DNA of 64,000 nt from Nocardia tengchongensis (GCF_018362975.1 NZ_CP074371.1:3844001-3908000); one strand, 5' to 3'; positions 54,218 through 63,438 are shown, counted from the stretch's first letter. Numbers and translations: made by a program. The notes: generated from the letters alone by a model not told the origin.

Positions 54218-55396
54218 TCAGGCGGTGAGTTCGCGTTCGAGCGGAGTCCGGAAGCGGGGGATCGGGCGGACCTCACCGTAGAAGCCGCGCAGCCGTTCGG
54301 CTTCGACGGCGATCGCCTTCTCGGCGTCGGCGCCGACATCCTCGAGCAGCCGCCACACGATGTCGCCGTCCGGTCGCTGCGCCCAGCCGCCGACGATGCG
54401 CCCCTCCCACCACACCGACGGTCCGATATTGCCGTTGCGGTCGAACAGCGCCGGCTGATGCGGTCCCAGATACCACTCGCGCGATTGCCAGCCCATCGGC
54501 GTGGGATCGAGCGCGGGCAGCAGCGCGGCCCACGGCTCCGGGGCGGACGTCGGTTCCAGATCGTCGGCCAGCACCAGGCCGGTCTCGCCGCCCAGATCCA
54601 CCTCCACGGTGTCCACCTGCGCCAGCGCCTTGCGGACCTCGCCCAGCGTCCACCCGGTCCACCATTTGATATCGCTCACCGGCGCGGGCCCGAAGGCGCG
54701 CAACCATTTCCGGACCAGTTCGGCGCGGGCGGGCTCGACCGGCAGTGCCGGAATGCCCTGCGGCAGCCACGATTCGATGGGTGCCCAGGTGTATTGGCTG
54801 CTGCCCCAGGTCCCGTTGGGCCGCCCGCGCACGATCCGGCCCTCACAGCCGAGCGTGACGAGCACCCAGGTGGTGATGTTGGTCGGCTTCGAGTACGACT
54901 TGCCGGGCGCGGTGTCCACCTGGGTCCGCAGCCGCGGCACGTCCTTGCTCAACTGCGCGCCGGTCGCCGCGCCCCGGGTCAGCAGCGCGGCATGGGTTTC
55001 CGCCTCGACCTCGTTCCACCACGCCACGACATTGCCCGGCACCGCGCCGGCCTTCTCGAGGTAGCCCCCGTAGGTCTTGCGCTGCTTGTGCGCCAGCGCG
55101 TCGGCGACCGCGGCCTGCAGGGTCGGCACCAGCTCGATCGGCGCGACGAACATGGTGCGCCGCATGGCCAGCAGGCGCAGCAGGGTCCGGTCGTCGTAGA
55201 GCGCCTGCTCCATGTGGCCCGGTTCCAGGCCCGCCGAGCGCGCCGCGATCGACAGGTACACGGTGGCCGGATCGGTGGCGTGCAGGACCACCAGGGACCG
55301 CACGATCGACTCGACCGCGTCGGCGCGCTCCGCCGTCGCCAGCCGGTGCCGCACCCCGAGCCGAGCCCGCCGCTCCGCGGCATCCATCGAACGCAT
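54218..55396 (-). CDS. winged-helix DNA-binding domain protein (HTH_42, AlkZ-like)
   Basis: A 392-residue protein of the HTH_42/YcaQ-AlkZ family, tandem winged helices related to DNA glycosylases. Visible segments are RHRLATAERADAVESIVRSLVVLHATDPATVYLSIAARSAG, DDRTLLRLLAMRRTMFVAP, IKWWTGWTLGEVRKAL and GPHQPALFDRNGNIGPSVWWEGRIVGGWAQRPDGDIVWRLLEDVG. The glycosylase QxD/QxQ site is not evident, so enzyme activity is uncertain. ATG 55396 follows TAGGAT by 6 nt. Confidence 0.85.
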   Translation of the reverse strand: MRSMDAAERRARLGVRHRLATAERADAVESIVRSLVVLHATDPATVYLSIAARSAGLEPGHMEQALYDDRTLLRLLAMRRTMFVAPIELVPTLQAAVADALAHKQRKTYGGYLEKAGAVPGNVVAWWNEVEAETHAALLTRGAATGAQLSKDVPRLRTQVDTAPGKSYSKPTNITTWVLVTLGCEGRIVRGRPNGTWGSSQYTWAPIESWLPQGIPALPVEPARAELVRKWLRAFGPAPVSDIKWWTGWTLGEVRKALAQVDTVEVDLGGETGLVLADDLEPTSAPEPWAALLPALDPTPMGWQSREWYLGPHQPALFDRNGNIGPSVWWEGRIVGGWAQRPDGDIVWRLLEDVGADAEKAIAVEAERLRGFYGEVRPIPRFRTPLERELTA

Positions 55397-55402
55397 GGTC
55401 GA

Positions 55403-55408
55403 ATCCTA
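55403..55408 (-). promoter_or_regulatory. leaderless -10 box of winged-helix gene
   Basis: TAGGAT (minus strand) is followed by 6 nt and then ATG 55396. Confidence 0.45.
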
Positions 55409-55507
55409 GCCGCCGGCAGCCGGATTCGGGCACACCTCGCCGCACCCGATCCGGTGTGCGGATCGGCCCGGCGTGGGTTCCCGGCCGGGCCCCGCGCCCG
55501 TGCGACG

Positions 55508-56491
55508 ATGCCGGACGTGGGTGGTCATCGGCGAGGGTTGCGGGTAATCGGTGCGGTCGCGGGCGTGGTCGCGGCGGCGATGGTCGGGCTACCCGGGATC
55601 GCGGGCGCGGCCGACGACGGCGTGTCCATGCGGCCGATCAGCCTGACCGTCGACGGCGAGACGGCCACCGGCCGCGTCTACGAACCCGAGGGCGGGGCCC
55701 GCGCGCTCATCGTGGCGGTGCACGGCCACGCCGGCAGCGCGAGCGACTTCCCCGACTACATGGCCTCGATCGTCAAGAACACCGGCGCGGCCCTGATCAC
55801 CATGGACCAGCGCTCCGACACCGGCACCTGGCGCACCGGTGAATGGAATGTGTGGGCGGGCTGGCGCGACACCCTCGCCGCCACGCAGTGGTATCGCGGC
55901 GAACACCCCGGCATCGGACCGACCGTGCTGTGGGGCTGGAGTCAGGGCGGCGTCACCAGCGGCCTGGCCGCCGCCTACGCCCCGCCCGGCACCTATGACT
56001 ACTGGGTCGACACCTTCGGTCACGCCGGGGATGTCACCGCCTGGCTCGAATCCGGTTCGGCCGGACCGGGATTGCGCCCCGAGATCGAACGTGACGCCGG
56101 CGGCTGCACCCCGCTCACCTGCCCGCAGGCCTACCTGGACCGCTCGCCGGTGCTGATGACCAACCGCATCGACGTCAAACGCGCGATCCTGTTGCACGGC
56201 ACCGCCGATCCGCTGGTGCCCTACACCCAGTCGCTGGAGATGCGGGCCGCGCTCACCCTGACCGGGCACCCGGTGTCGATGTACACGGTGGTGAGCGGCC
56301 GCGATCTGCAGGGCCGCGTGGTCCCCGGCGATCACGGCATCAATCCGGTGTTCTTCGAATCCGGTTGCGCGGTCATGCGACTGCTGCAGGGTAGCGAACC
56401 GCTGGGCGGCGACCACGACTACCTCATCGACGTCGGCGCGGGCGTCAACACCGCACCGCCCGCCCCGGCGAACGCCAAATGCGCGGCGTGA
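55508..56491 (+). CDS. secreted alpha/beta hydrolase
   Basis: A 327-residue exported hydrolase with a Sec signal peptide (GLRVIGAVAGVVAAAMVGLPGIAGA, cleavage near residue 34). The catalytic fold shows VAVHGHAGSASDFPDYMA, nucleophile elbow GWSQGG, acid in LHGTADPLVPYT and His in VPGDHGINP. Two cysteines (GGCTPLTC) probably pair. ATG 55508 gives the most compact signal peptide. The substrate is unknown. Confidence 0.82.
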   Translation: MPDVGGHRRGLRVIGAVAGVVAAAMVGLPGIAGAADDGVSMRPISLTVDGETATGRVYEPEGGARALIVAVHGHAGSASDFPDYMASIVKNTGAALITMDQRSDTGTWRTGEWNVWAGWRDTLAATQWYRGEHPGIGPTVLWGWSQGGVTSGLAAAYAPPGTYDYWVDTFGHAGDVTAWLESGSAGPGLRPEIERDAGGCTPLTCPQAYLDRSPVLMTNRIDVKRAILLHGTADPLVPYTQSLEMRAALTLTGHPVSMYTVVSGRDLQGRVVPGDHGINPVFFESGCAVMRLLQGSEPLGGDHDYLIDVGAGVNTAPPAPANAKCAA

Positions 56492-56629
56492 CAATCGCTC
56501 ACCGTCCGTACACCCGGTGATCGCACGCCGTTCGTGTGGCTGAACGGCTCCCCGTCGATCCGTGCCGCCGCGCCGCGAACCACTAGGCTCGGGCCCGGAA
56601 ATCGGCAGGGCGAGACGGGATGAAGCGCA

Positions 56630-57574
56630 ATGAAAGTCGTGGTGGCGGGAGCGACAGGGGCGATTGGGCGGCCGTTGGTGACGGCGCTGCGCGCCCGCGG
56701 GCACCAGGTGTACGCGCTGACCCGCGACGGTCGCGGCGCCGAGGTGGCGCGGTCGCTGGGGGCCACGCCACTGGTCGCCAATGTGATGGATCGCAAGGAT
56801 CTGTTGCGCGCCACCGAGCGACTGACCGCCGACGCGGTCATCCATGAACTCACCGCCTACCGGCACGCCCCGCCCACCCACTATCACTCGCCGGGCCTGC
56901 TGCGCACCAACGCCTTACGCGAGACCGGCGGCAAGCACCTGGTGGAACTGGCCCAGCGCGCCGGGGCGCGGCGGTATCTGACGCAATCGGTGATCTTCGG
57001 CTACGGCATGCGCGATCACGGTTCGCGGCCGGTGACCGAGCAGGACCCGTTCGGCCGCATCCCCGGCGACGTCAACGACGGTCTCATCGGGGCGCTGCAC
57101 CAGGCCGAATCGCACGCCTGGCGCGCGTCCGGCATCGACGGAATCGCCTTGCGCTACGGCATCTTCTACGGGCCCGGAGCGTCCGACGCCTTCACTCGCG
57201 CGCTGCGGCGCCGGCTGTTCCCGCTGCCCAGCACGACCACCGGGCACACCGGCTTCGTGCACGTGGCGGACGCGGCCGCCGCGACCGTGGCCGCGCTCGA
57301 GCGCGGCCGCCCCGGCCAGGCGTACAACATCGTCGACGACGAGCCCGCCAGCTGGGAGGCCGCGTTCGAGGCCACGGCCGCGGCGATCGGCGCGCGCCCG
57401 CCGCTGCGGCTCCCGCCCCGCCTGATGCGCATCACCTCGCCGCTGACCGCCGCCCAGATGCTGGACTTCTCCATCCGCGCCTCCAACGCCAAGGCGCGGA
57501 CCGAACTGGGCTGGGCGCCGCGGTATCCGAGCTACCGGGACGGCGTGCGCACCCTGGCGCGGGTCGACGCCTGA
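56630..57574 (+). CDS. NAD(P)-dependent epimerase/dehydratase, extended SDR
   Basis: A 314-residue extended short-chain dehydrogenase. The cofactor loop is VVVAGATGAIGRPLV, with TQSVIFGYGMRDHG and ALRYGIFYGPGASDAFTRAL in the substrate half and GFVHVADAAAATVAALE. The tyrosine of the usual YxxxK motif is not obvious at its normal place, so it may be an atypical or reductase-like member. ATG 56630 is chosen. A TAGGCT box lies about 40 nt upstream. Confidence 0.83.
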   Translation: MKVVVAGATGAIGRPLVTALRARGHQVYALTRDGRGAEVARSLGATPLVANVMDRKDLLRATERLTADAVIHELTAYRHAPPTHYHSPGLLRTNALRETGGKHLVELAQRAGARRYLTQSVIFGYGMRDHGSRPVTEQDPFGRIPGDVNDGLIGALHQAESHAWRASGIDGIALRYGIFYGPGASDAFTRALRRRLFPLPSTTTGHTGFVHVADAAAATVAALERGRPGQAYNIVDDEPASWEAAFEATAAAIGARPPLRLPPRLMRITSPLTAAQMLDFSIRASNAKARTELGWAPRYPSYRDGVRTLARVDA

Positions 57575-57674
57575 CCGGCCGTCCGGCCCCGGGCCGGAAC
57601 ACAGCCGCACCCCCCGCCGTTGATCAACTCGGAGACGGATGAACGACGTGAATCGGGCGCGAAGGAAGGCAGTG

Positions 57675-58538
57675 ATGAACACACCGGCGGACCCCACCTA
57701 CACCTGGCTGGGCGCGGAGCTCGACCTGGACGCCTATCTGGCCCGGATCGGATTCACCGGTGAGCGCACCCCCACCCTGGCCACGCTGCGCGCCCTGGTC
57801 CACGCCCACACCACCGCGATCCCGTTCGAGAATCTCGAGATCATCCTCGGCCGCGGCATCCCCCTCGACCTGGAAACGCTGCAGGACAAGCTGATCCGGC
57901 GGCGGCGCGGCGGCTACTGCTACGAGAACGTCGGCCTGTTCGCGGCCGCGCTGGAGCGCCTCGGCTTCGAGTTCACCGCCATGTCCGGGCGGGTCACCCG
58001 GGGTGCGACCAATCTGCGCCCGGCCACCCACGCCCTGCTGCGCGTCAAAGCTGCCGACGACGACCGGATCTGGCTGTGCGACGTCGGTTTCGGCTGGGGA
58101 CCCCTGGAACCGGTCGAACTCGCCGGAGATCGCGGCGAATTCGGTGCGGGCGCATGGCGTTTCCGGCTGGAGCTCGGCGCGGACCCGCTCGGCGGCGAGC
58201 TGTGGACACTGCACCAGTTCGGCCGCGACGGCTGGGTGGATCGGCACACCTTCGCCACGACGCCGCAGTACCGCGTCGATTTCGCGGTCGGGAACCACTT
58301 CGTGTCCACCTCGGCGCGGTCGCCGTTCACCATGCGCCCGTTCGTGCAGCGCTTCCACGCCGAGGTGCATCACCAGCTCGACGGCACCACCTGGACCACC
58401 AGCTACCCGGACGGTTCGGAGCAGGTGCGCGAGCTCGAGGTCGCCGAGCTGCCCAAGATCCTCGAGGAGGTCTTCGATATCGAGCTCGAGGAGGCGGACG
58501 CGGCGCGTTTGGTGCGCGCGGAGTGGCCGGCGGCATGA
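57675..58538 (+). CDS. nat: arylamine N-acetyltransferase
   Basis: Acetyl-CoA-dependent acetylation of arylamines or hydrazines (287 aa). The catalytic triad is visible: Cys in RRGGYCYENVGLFAAAL, His in NLRPATHALLRVKA, Asp in WLCDVGFGWGPLEPV. HTTAIPFENLEIILGRGIPL is the family N-terminal signature. ATG 57675 is preferred, with GAAGGAAGG about 7 nt upstream; ATG 57639 would add 12 residues. In mycobacteria Nat acts near a sterol-degradation cluster; none is visible here. Confidence 0.93.
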   Translation: MNTPADPTYTWLGAELDLDAYLARIGFTGERTPTLATLRALVHAHTTAIPFENLEIILGRGIPLDLETLQDKLIRRRRGGYCYENVGLFAAALERLGFEFTAMSGRVTRGATNLRPATHALLRVKAADDDRIWLCDVGFGWGPLEPVELAGDRGEFGAGAWRFRLELGADPLGGELWTLHQFGRDGWVDRHTFATTPQYRVDFAVGNHFVSTSARSPFTMRPFVQRFHAEVHHQLDGTTWTTSYPDGSEQVRELEVAELPKILEEVFDIELEEADAARLVRAEWPAA

Positions 58539-58664
58539 AAAGTAGCTGAACTCGGCCGGTGTGCCGGAGCAAACACACATCAAACCGATCGGTCTATGCC
58601 TGGTCATGTATGCACTGTGACCAGCGGTTACACAAATCCGATCACCTGCGGGTCACCCGCGGGC

Positions 58665-58691
58665 GGCGGAGATCTCATCGAGATCTCCGCC
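58665..58691. repeat. 27-bp near-perfect palindrome upstream of kinase gene
   Basis: Arms GGCGGAGATCTC (58665-58676) and GAGATCTCCGCC (58680-58691) are separated by ATC. It lies between nat and the kinase promoter. It may be a terminator for nat or an operator; the 3-nt loop and two BglII-like cores favour a hairpin. Confidence 0.6.
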
Positions 58692-58730
58692 ATATCTCAC
58701 GCTGGCGTCGGCGATCCGCGCGTAGCCCGC

Positions 58731-58736
58731 TACACT
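58731..58736 (+). promoter_or_regulatory. candidate -10 box of kinase gene
   Basis: TACACT would start transcription near 58743, leaving a leader of about 60 nt. Confidence 0.35.
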
Positions 58737-58801
58737 CGTGCGGGGAAACGCGCGGGCAACCGCACTGTCACAGTCATCTCGAAGAACCTCGGAGTAGTGC
58801 C

Positions 58802-60403
58802 ATCGAAACCGGCCAAGTGATCGCAGGGCATTACCGCCTGGTCGAACGGATTGGTAGCGGCGGCACAGGTGTCGTCTGGCGAGCCGTCGACCAGCGGCTG
58901 GAACGATCCGTCGCGATCAAGCAGATCCTGACCCAGCCGAGCCTCTCGGATGCGGACAAGGACATCGTCAAACAACGCGCTGCGCGCGAGGCGCGCAACG
59001 CGGCCCGGTTCCAGCACCCCAACGCCATCGTCGTGTTCGACATCACCGAACACGAGGGCGACCCGTGCTTGATCATGGAGTACCTCCCGTCGCAGAGCCT
59101 CGCGGTGGTGCTGTCCGCACAGGGCACGCTGCCCTTGCCACAGTGCGCCCGCATCGGCGAACAGGTGGCATCCGCGCTCATCGCCGCGCACCGCGCCGGC
59201 ATCGTGCACCGTGACGTCAAGCCCGGCAACATCCTGCTCGGCGACAACGGCGCGGTGAAGATCACCGACTTCGGCATCGCCAAGTCCAAGGGCGACGTCA
59301 CCCTCACCGCCACCGGTCTGATCTCCGGCACCGCCGCCTACCTCGCCCCCGAGGTCGCCCGCGGCGCGGAACCGACCCCGGCCGCCGACGTCTTCGCCCT
59401 GGGCGCCACCCTCTTCCACGCGCTGGAAGGCGAACCGCCCTACGGCACCAACCCGAATCCGCTGGCACTGCTCTACGCCGCGGCCAACGGTCAGATCAGC
59501 GAGCCCCGCAATGCCGGACCGCTCAGCGATCTGCTGCTGTCGCTGCTCAGCTTCGAGCCGGAGGACCGGCCGAGCATGCTCGACGTGCGCGACATCATGG
59601 CCGAATTCGCCGAGGTCGGCCCGGACGCCGAGGCCACCCGCGTGATCGCCGCCCGCCGCTCGGGACCGATCACCCCGCAGGGGGGGACGGCCCCGCGCAC
59701 CGCGCCGCGCCCGAACACCCGGCAGATGGAACGCCGCTCGTCGGCCAACGCCGACATCCCGACCGGCGCGATGAGTCAGGCGCAGCTGCTGGAGACCCCG
59801 CCGCCGCGTCCGCTGCTCAACGGCGGTCCGCCGACCCGCAATCATCCTGCCCCGGAACCGGATTCGGAACCGGGCGGCAAGAAGAAGCTGGTGTGGATCG
59901 GGCTGGTCGCGACGGTCGTGGTCGGCGGCGGCATCGTCTACGGCCTGACCGGCAACTCCGGGTCCAACGACGCGCCGGGCGCGGGCGGCACCAGCACCTC
60001 GGTGAAGGTCTCGACGTCGGCCAGCTCCGTCAAGGGCACGCCATCGGGCCTGGGCCAGACCAAGAGCGCCTCCACGGTCAGCGTCGGCAACGGCGCGGAC
60101 GCCGTGGACAAGTTCTACGACGCCCTCACCTCGCAGCGGTACCAGGACGCGTGGAGCCGGCTCACCCCGGCCGCGCAGCAGGTGTACGGCAGCGCGACGG
60201 CGTTCCAGAGCTACTGGACCACCAACCCGATCAGCCGCTACTCCACCATCGAGGGCGCGCGCGGCGGGGACAGCAACAATGCCGATGGGTCGGTGGACAT
60301 TTCGCTGGCCAGCCTGACCACCAAGAACGGCGGCGGCAAGGCCGTCACGCTGCGGGTGGTCGACAGCGGCGGTTCCCTGCTGATCGACAGCGACACCAAG
60401 TAG
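58802..60403 (+). CDS. PknB-type serine/threonine protein kinase, apparent ATC start
   Basis: A 533-residue membrane kinase. The catalytic domain (residues 10-270) has GSGGTG, VAIKQI (ATP lysine), HRDVKPGNILL, ITDFGIAK and SGTAAYLAPEVARG. A proline-rich linker follows, one membrane segment near 362-384 (LVWIGLVATVVVGGGIVYGLTG), then a Ser/Thr-rich stretch and an extracellular domain of about 100 residues (VDKFYDALTSQRYQDAWSRLTPAAQQVYG). There are no PASTA repeats. The start is ATC 58802, with GGAG 7 nt upstream, giving xETGQVIAGHYRL; GTG 58817 is the nearest standard start but lacks a ribosome site. Confidence 0.88.
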   Translation: METGQVIAGHYRLVERIGSGGTGVVWRAVDQRLERSVAIKQILTQPSLSDADKDIVKQRAAREARNAARFQHPNAIVVFDITEHEGDPCLIMEYLPSQSLAVVLSAQGTLPLPQCARIGEQVASALIAAHRAGIVHRDVKPGNILLGDNGAVKITDFGIAKSKGDVTLTATGLISGTAAYLAPEVARGAEPTPAADVFALGATLFHALEGEPPYGTNPNPLALLYAAANGQISEPRNAGPLSDLLLSLLSFEPEDRPSMLDVRDIMAEFAEVGPDAEATRVIAARRSGPITPQGGTAPRTAPRPNTRQMERRSSANADIPTGAMSQAQLLETPPPRPLLNGGPPTRNHPAPEPDSEPGGKKKLVWIGLVATVVVGGGIVYGLTGNSGSNDAPGAGGTSTSVKVSTSASSVKGTPSGLGQTKSASTVSVGNGADAVDKFYDALTSQRYQDAWSRLTPAAQQVYGSATAFQSYWTTNPISRYSTIEGARGGDSNNADGSVDISLASLTTKNGGGKAVTLRVVDSGGSLLIDSDTK

Positions 60404-60417
60404 CGGTCATTCGCTCG

Positions 60418-60459
60418 GCACTGCGCCGCACCGGTATTCCGGTGCGGCGCAGTGCTTTT
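60418..60459. terminator. strong intrinsic terminator
   Basis: A perfect 17-bp inverted repeat (60418-60434 and 60439-60455) with a TATT loop is followed by TTTT. It serves the kinase gene and, in reverse, the convergent MmyB-type gene. Confidence 0.85.
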
Positions 60460-61310
60460 CAGCGGTGCGCGGCCGAGTCGGCGGCCAGCGTGGCCAGCAG
60501 GCGCAGGGCGTCGGCGCTCGGGGAGCCCGGCTCGACGTGATGGGCCACCAGCGCCTGATCGGGATCGTCCGGGAGCCGCAGGGTTTCGTAGCCCAGCTCC
60601 AACCGGCCCACGATCGGGTGGCGGTAGATGTGGCGGCCGTGCGTCTTGTCCTTGAGCTCATGACGCTCCCACAGGGCGGCGAATTCCGGGCTCGCGGAAT
60701 TCATCTCGTCGATCAGGGCGGTGATGCGGGGATCGCCGGGATTGCGGGCGGCATCCACCCGCAGGTAGGCGACGGTGTCGGCGGCCTTGTCGTCCCAATC
60801 CTCGTAGAGCTCCTTGGCGCCCTCGTCGAGGAAGACCAGGTGCAGGAAGTCGCGCTGCTCGGGCGCGATCGCGCCGAAATCGCCGATCAGGGCCGCCGCC
60901 AAGCGATTCCACGCCAGCACGCTGACCCCGCGGCCCACGATGTAGGCGGGCACGTCGTGCGCGGAGTCCAGCAGCCGGCGCAGGCCCGGGCGCACCTCCT
61001 GCGCGGCGGGCGGCTCCTCGCCCGACCACGGCCGCGCCAGCAGGTAGAGATGGTCGCGCTCGACCTGATTCAGCCGTAACGCTCGCGCCACCGCGTCCAG
61101 CACCGACTCCGAGAACTGCAGACTGCGGCCCTGCTCCAGCCGCACATAATGATCGACGCTGACCCCGGCGAGCAGCGCCAGCTCCTCGCGGCGCAGGCCC
61201 GGGACCCGGCGGCGGGCGCCGTGCGACACCAGGCCCACCTCGTCCGGGCTGAGCCGGGCGCGGCGGGAGCGCAGGAATTCACCGAGTTCGGCGCGACGGT
61301 CCAAGGTCAT
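60459..61310 (-). CDS. XRE-family regulator with MmyB-like ligand domain
   Basis: A 283-residue regulator. The helix-turn-helix (residues 30-75) reads VPGLRREELALLAGVSVDHYVRLEQGR. The C-terminal MmyB-like PAS-type domain has PAYIVGRGVSVLAWNRLAAALIGDFGA and the family's HPIVGRLELGYETLRLP. Divergent from an aldo/keto reductase, a pairing often seen for MmyB regulators, so it may control that gene (inference). ATG 61310 is preferred over 61322. Confidence 0.87.
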   Translation of the reverse strand: MTLDRRAELGEFLRSRRARLSPDEVGLVSHGARRRVPGLRREELALLAGVSVDHYVRLEQGRSLQFSESVLDAVARALRLNQVERDHLYLLARPWSGEEPPAAQEVRPGLRRLLDSAHDVPAYIVGRGVSVLAWNRLAAALIGDFGAIAPEQRDFLHLVFLDEGAKELYEDWDDKAADTVAYLRVDAARNPGDPRITALIDEMNSASPEFAALWERHELKDKTHGRHIYRHPIVGRLELGYETLRLPDDPDQALVAHHVEPGSPSADALRLLATLAADSAAHR

Positions 61311-61456
61311 GCCATCAGGCAACCACGATGCCCGCGGTTTTCATCCTGGTCATGCGGTGCCCAGGCAGACGCGGCACTGTTTGCCCCGCGCGGATCGGAC
61401 GAATGTAGTGCTCAGCGCCGCACACCACGGCGGAAACAGACTCCGAGGAGCACACC

Positions 61457-62503
61457 ATGACCTCCCTTCCCACCCGTCGGCTCGGCAGCACCGACATGCA
61501 CCTCAGCCGGATCGGATTCGGCGCCTGGGCGATCGGCGGCGCGGGCTGGCGCTACGCCTGGGGCGCACAGGACGACGCCGGTTCCATCGCCACCATCCGC
61601 CGCGCGGTCGAGGCGGGCGTGAACTGGATCGACACCGCCGCCGTCTACGGGCTCGGCCACTCCGAGGAAGTGGTCGGCAAGTCGATCGCCGGACTGTCCG
61701 ACGCCGACCGGCCCTTCGTCTTCACCAAGGCCGGACTGGTCTGGGACGACAACGACCGGGCCGCCGCGCCCCGGCGCGTGATGGCCGCCGCCAGCGTGCG
61801 CCGCGAGATCGAGGACTCGCTGCGACGGCTCGACGTCGAGCGCATCGACCTGTACCAGGTGCACTGGCCCGACACCGGTGCGTCCCTGGACTTCTCGGAC
61901 CCCGACGGCGTGTCCGACGCCGTGGTCACACCGCTGGCCGAGTACTGGCAGACGATGGCCGACCTGGTGACCGAGGGCAAGGTCCGGGCCATCGGCCTGT
62001 CCAACCACGACATCGGGCAGCTGGAGCTCGCCGAGTCCATCGCCCACGTCGACGCCATCCAGCCCCAGTTCTCGCTGATCAAGCGCGCCGCGGCGGGCGA
62101 ATTGGCCTGGGCGGCAGCCCATCACACCGGCGGCATCGTCTACCAGCCGCAGCACTCCGGCCTGCTCACCGGCGCGTTCTCCGCCGAACGCGTCGCGAAC
62201 CTGCCCGATGACGACTGGCGCAAGGGCTTCCCGGAGTTCACCACCGAACTCGACCGCAACCTCGCCCTGGTGGAGGCGCTGCGCCCGATCGCCGCGGCCC
62301 ACCGCACCACCGTCGGCGCGCTCGCCATCGCCTGGACCCTGACCTGGCCCGGCGTCACCGGCGCCATCGTCGGCGCCCGCACCCCCGAACAGGTCGACGG
62401 CTGGATCGACGCCGCCACACTGGAATTGACCCCGGCCGACCTGGACGCCATCGCCGCCGCCGTGCGCACGACAGGCGCCGGCGAAGGCCCGATCACCCAC
62501 TGA
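61457..62503 (+). CDS. aldo/keto reductase
   Basis: NADPH-dependent oxidoreductase, (beta/alpha)8 barrel, 348 aa. The catalytic tetrad is recognisable: Asp/Tyr in WIDTAAVYGLGHSEEVVG, Lys in FVFTKAGL, His in LYQVHWPD. The cofactor region GAIVGARTPEQVDGWIDA closes the barrel. ATG 61457 has GAGGAG about 8 nt upstream. It is followed 17 nt later by an ABM-domain gene, so probably co-transcribed, and is divergent from the MmyB-type regulator. Confidence 0.9.
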   Translation: MTSLPTRRLGSTDMHLSRIGFGAWAIGGAGWRYAWGAQDDAGSIATIRRAVEAGVNWIDTAAVYGLGHSEEVVGKSIAGLSDADRPFVFTKAGLVWDDNDRAAAPRRVMAAASVRREIEDSLRRLDVERIDLYQVHWPDTGASLDFSDPDGVSDAVVTPLAEYWQTMADLVTEGKVRAIGLSNHDIGQLELAESIAHVDAIQPQFSLIKRAAAGELAWAAAHHTGGIVYQPQHSGLLTGAFSAERVANLPDDDWRKGFPEFTTELDRNLALVEALRPIAAAHRTTVGALAIAWTLTWPGVTGAIVGARTPEQVDGWIDAATLELTPADLDAIAAAVRTTGAGEGPITH

Positions 62504-62520
62504 ACGCTGAGGAGAACACC

Positions 62521-62808
62521 ATGACCTTGCACGTCGTCGCCGAGCTGCGCGCCGCGGCCGGACACGAGGACCGCCTCCGCACCGCCCTGGAGGCGATGAT
62601 CGAACCGTCCCTCGCCGAACCCGGCTGCCTGTCGTATCAGCCCTTCACCAACCCCAACGACCCCGCCCACATGGTCGTCGTCGAGGAATGGCACGACGCC
62701 GACGCCCTCGAGCAGCACTTCACCACCGACCACTTCCGGCACGTGGCGAGCGTCCTGGAAGGCATCGCCGCCGAACCCATGATCATCCGCCGACTCGTCG
62801 CCGAATAG
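62521..62808 (+). CDS. antibiotic biosynthesis monooxygenase (ABM) domain protein
   Basis: A 95-residue ferredoxin-like dimeric alpha+beta barrel protein, MTLHVVAELRAAAGHEDRLRTALEAM at the start, with EPGCLSYQPFTNPNDPAHMVVVEEWHDADALEQHFTTDHFRHV. This matches YgiN/ABM quinone-type monooxygenases. Second gene of the aldo/keto reductase operon; GAGGAG precedes ATG 62521. The substrate is unknown. Confidence 0.87.
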   Translation: MTLHVVAELRAAAGHEDRLRTALEAMIEPSLAEPGCLSYQPFTNPNDPAHMVVVEEWHDADALEQHFTTDHFRHVASVLEGIAAEPMIIRRLVAE

Positions 62809-62825
62809 CCTCGGCCGCCGACCCG

Positions 62826-62857
62826 CGCGCCCCCGCGATCTCCACCGCGGGGGCGCG
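62826..62857 (+). terminator. terminator after ABM gene
   Basis: A perfect 12-bp inverted repeat (CGCGCCCCCGCG at 62826-62837, CGCGGGGGCGCG at 62846-62857) has an 8-nt loop and TT beyond. The rest of the 235-nt gap to the next gene shows no other clear feature. Confidence 0.75.
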
Positions 62858-63029
62858 TTCGGGTGCGGGTACGGGCGGCCGGGCGCGCTCCGGCCCCGAT
62901 GCCGCGCGGGACCCTTCCGCCGCCCGCACCCTGGGCCGCGATCGTGCGCCGACCGTGGTCCCCTGCGTCCCGTGCCCGCCGGTTGGGCGGTGGCCGAGAA
63001 CACAGGGTGCCGGAGGCGGGCAACGCAGG

Positions 63030-63035
63030 TACTGT
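63030..63035 (+). promoter_or_regulatory. leaderless -10 box of DUF6412 gene
   Basis: TACTGT is followed by 7 nt and then ATG 63043. Confidence 0.45.
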
Positions 63036-63042
63036 CGGGCGC

Positions 63043-63339
63043 ATGGTCACGCGGATTCGATCGACGGCGCTGCTGGTGTGCGCGCTCGTGGTCTCCGCGT
63101 GGGCGGTGCTGTATCTGGGTGCCGCACATCCTGATTCGCTGATCGTGCTCGGCGCGGTGGCGCTGGTCGCGGTGACGGCGGCCGTGCTGTCGGCGCGCGG
63201 GCCGTTGCTGGTCGTCGCCGGGCACGCGGGTCCGCCGGAATCGGCGGCGCGACGGCGGCGGGGTGCGTTCCTGCGGCAGAGCAATCCGGACGCGGCGGGG
63301 CGGCCGCGGCCGCGAGCGCCGGGAGTCCTCGCGGCCTGA
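63043..63339 (+). CDS. DUF6412-like small membrane protein
   Basis: A 98-residue protein with two membrane segments (STALLVCALVVSAWAVLYLGA and SLIVLGAVALVAVTAAVLSA) and an arginine/proline-rich cytoplasmic tail (SAARRRRGAFLRQSNPDAAGRPRPRAPG). Position upstream of a yidC paralogue and size fit the DUF6412 family of actinobacteria. Function is unknown; a role next to the insertase is a guess from context. Confidence 0.65.
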   Translation: MVTRIRSTALLVCALVVSAWAVLYLGAAHPDSLIVLGAVALVAVTAAVLSARGPLLVVAGHAGPPESAARRRRGAFLRQSNPDAAGRPRPRAPGVLAA

Positions 63340-63438
63340 CAGCGTCTTCCATCTTCGCCCTCGCTGTCGGGTTCTTCGCCATCCCGAATTCCCTTCGCCC
63401 GCACGCGTGTGCGGGCGCATGCGCAGCGAGGTGCTCCC

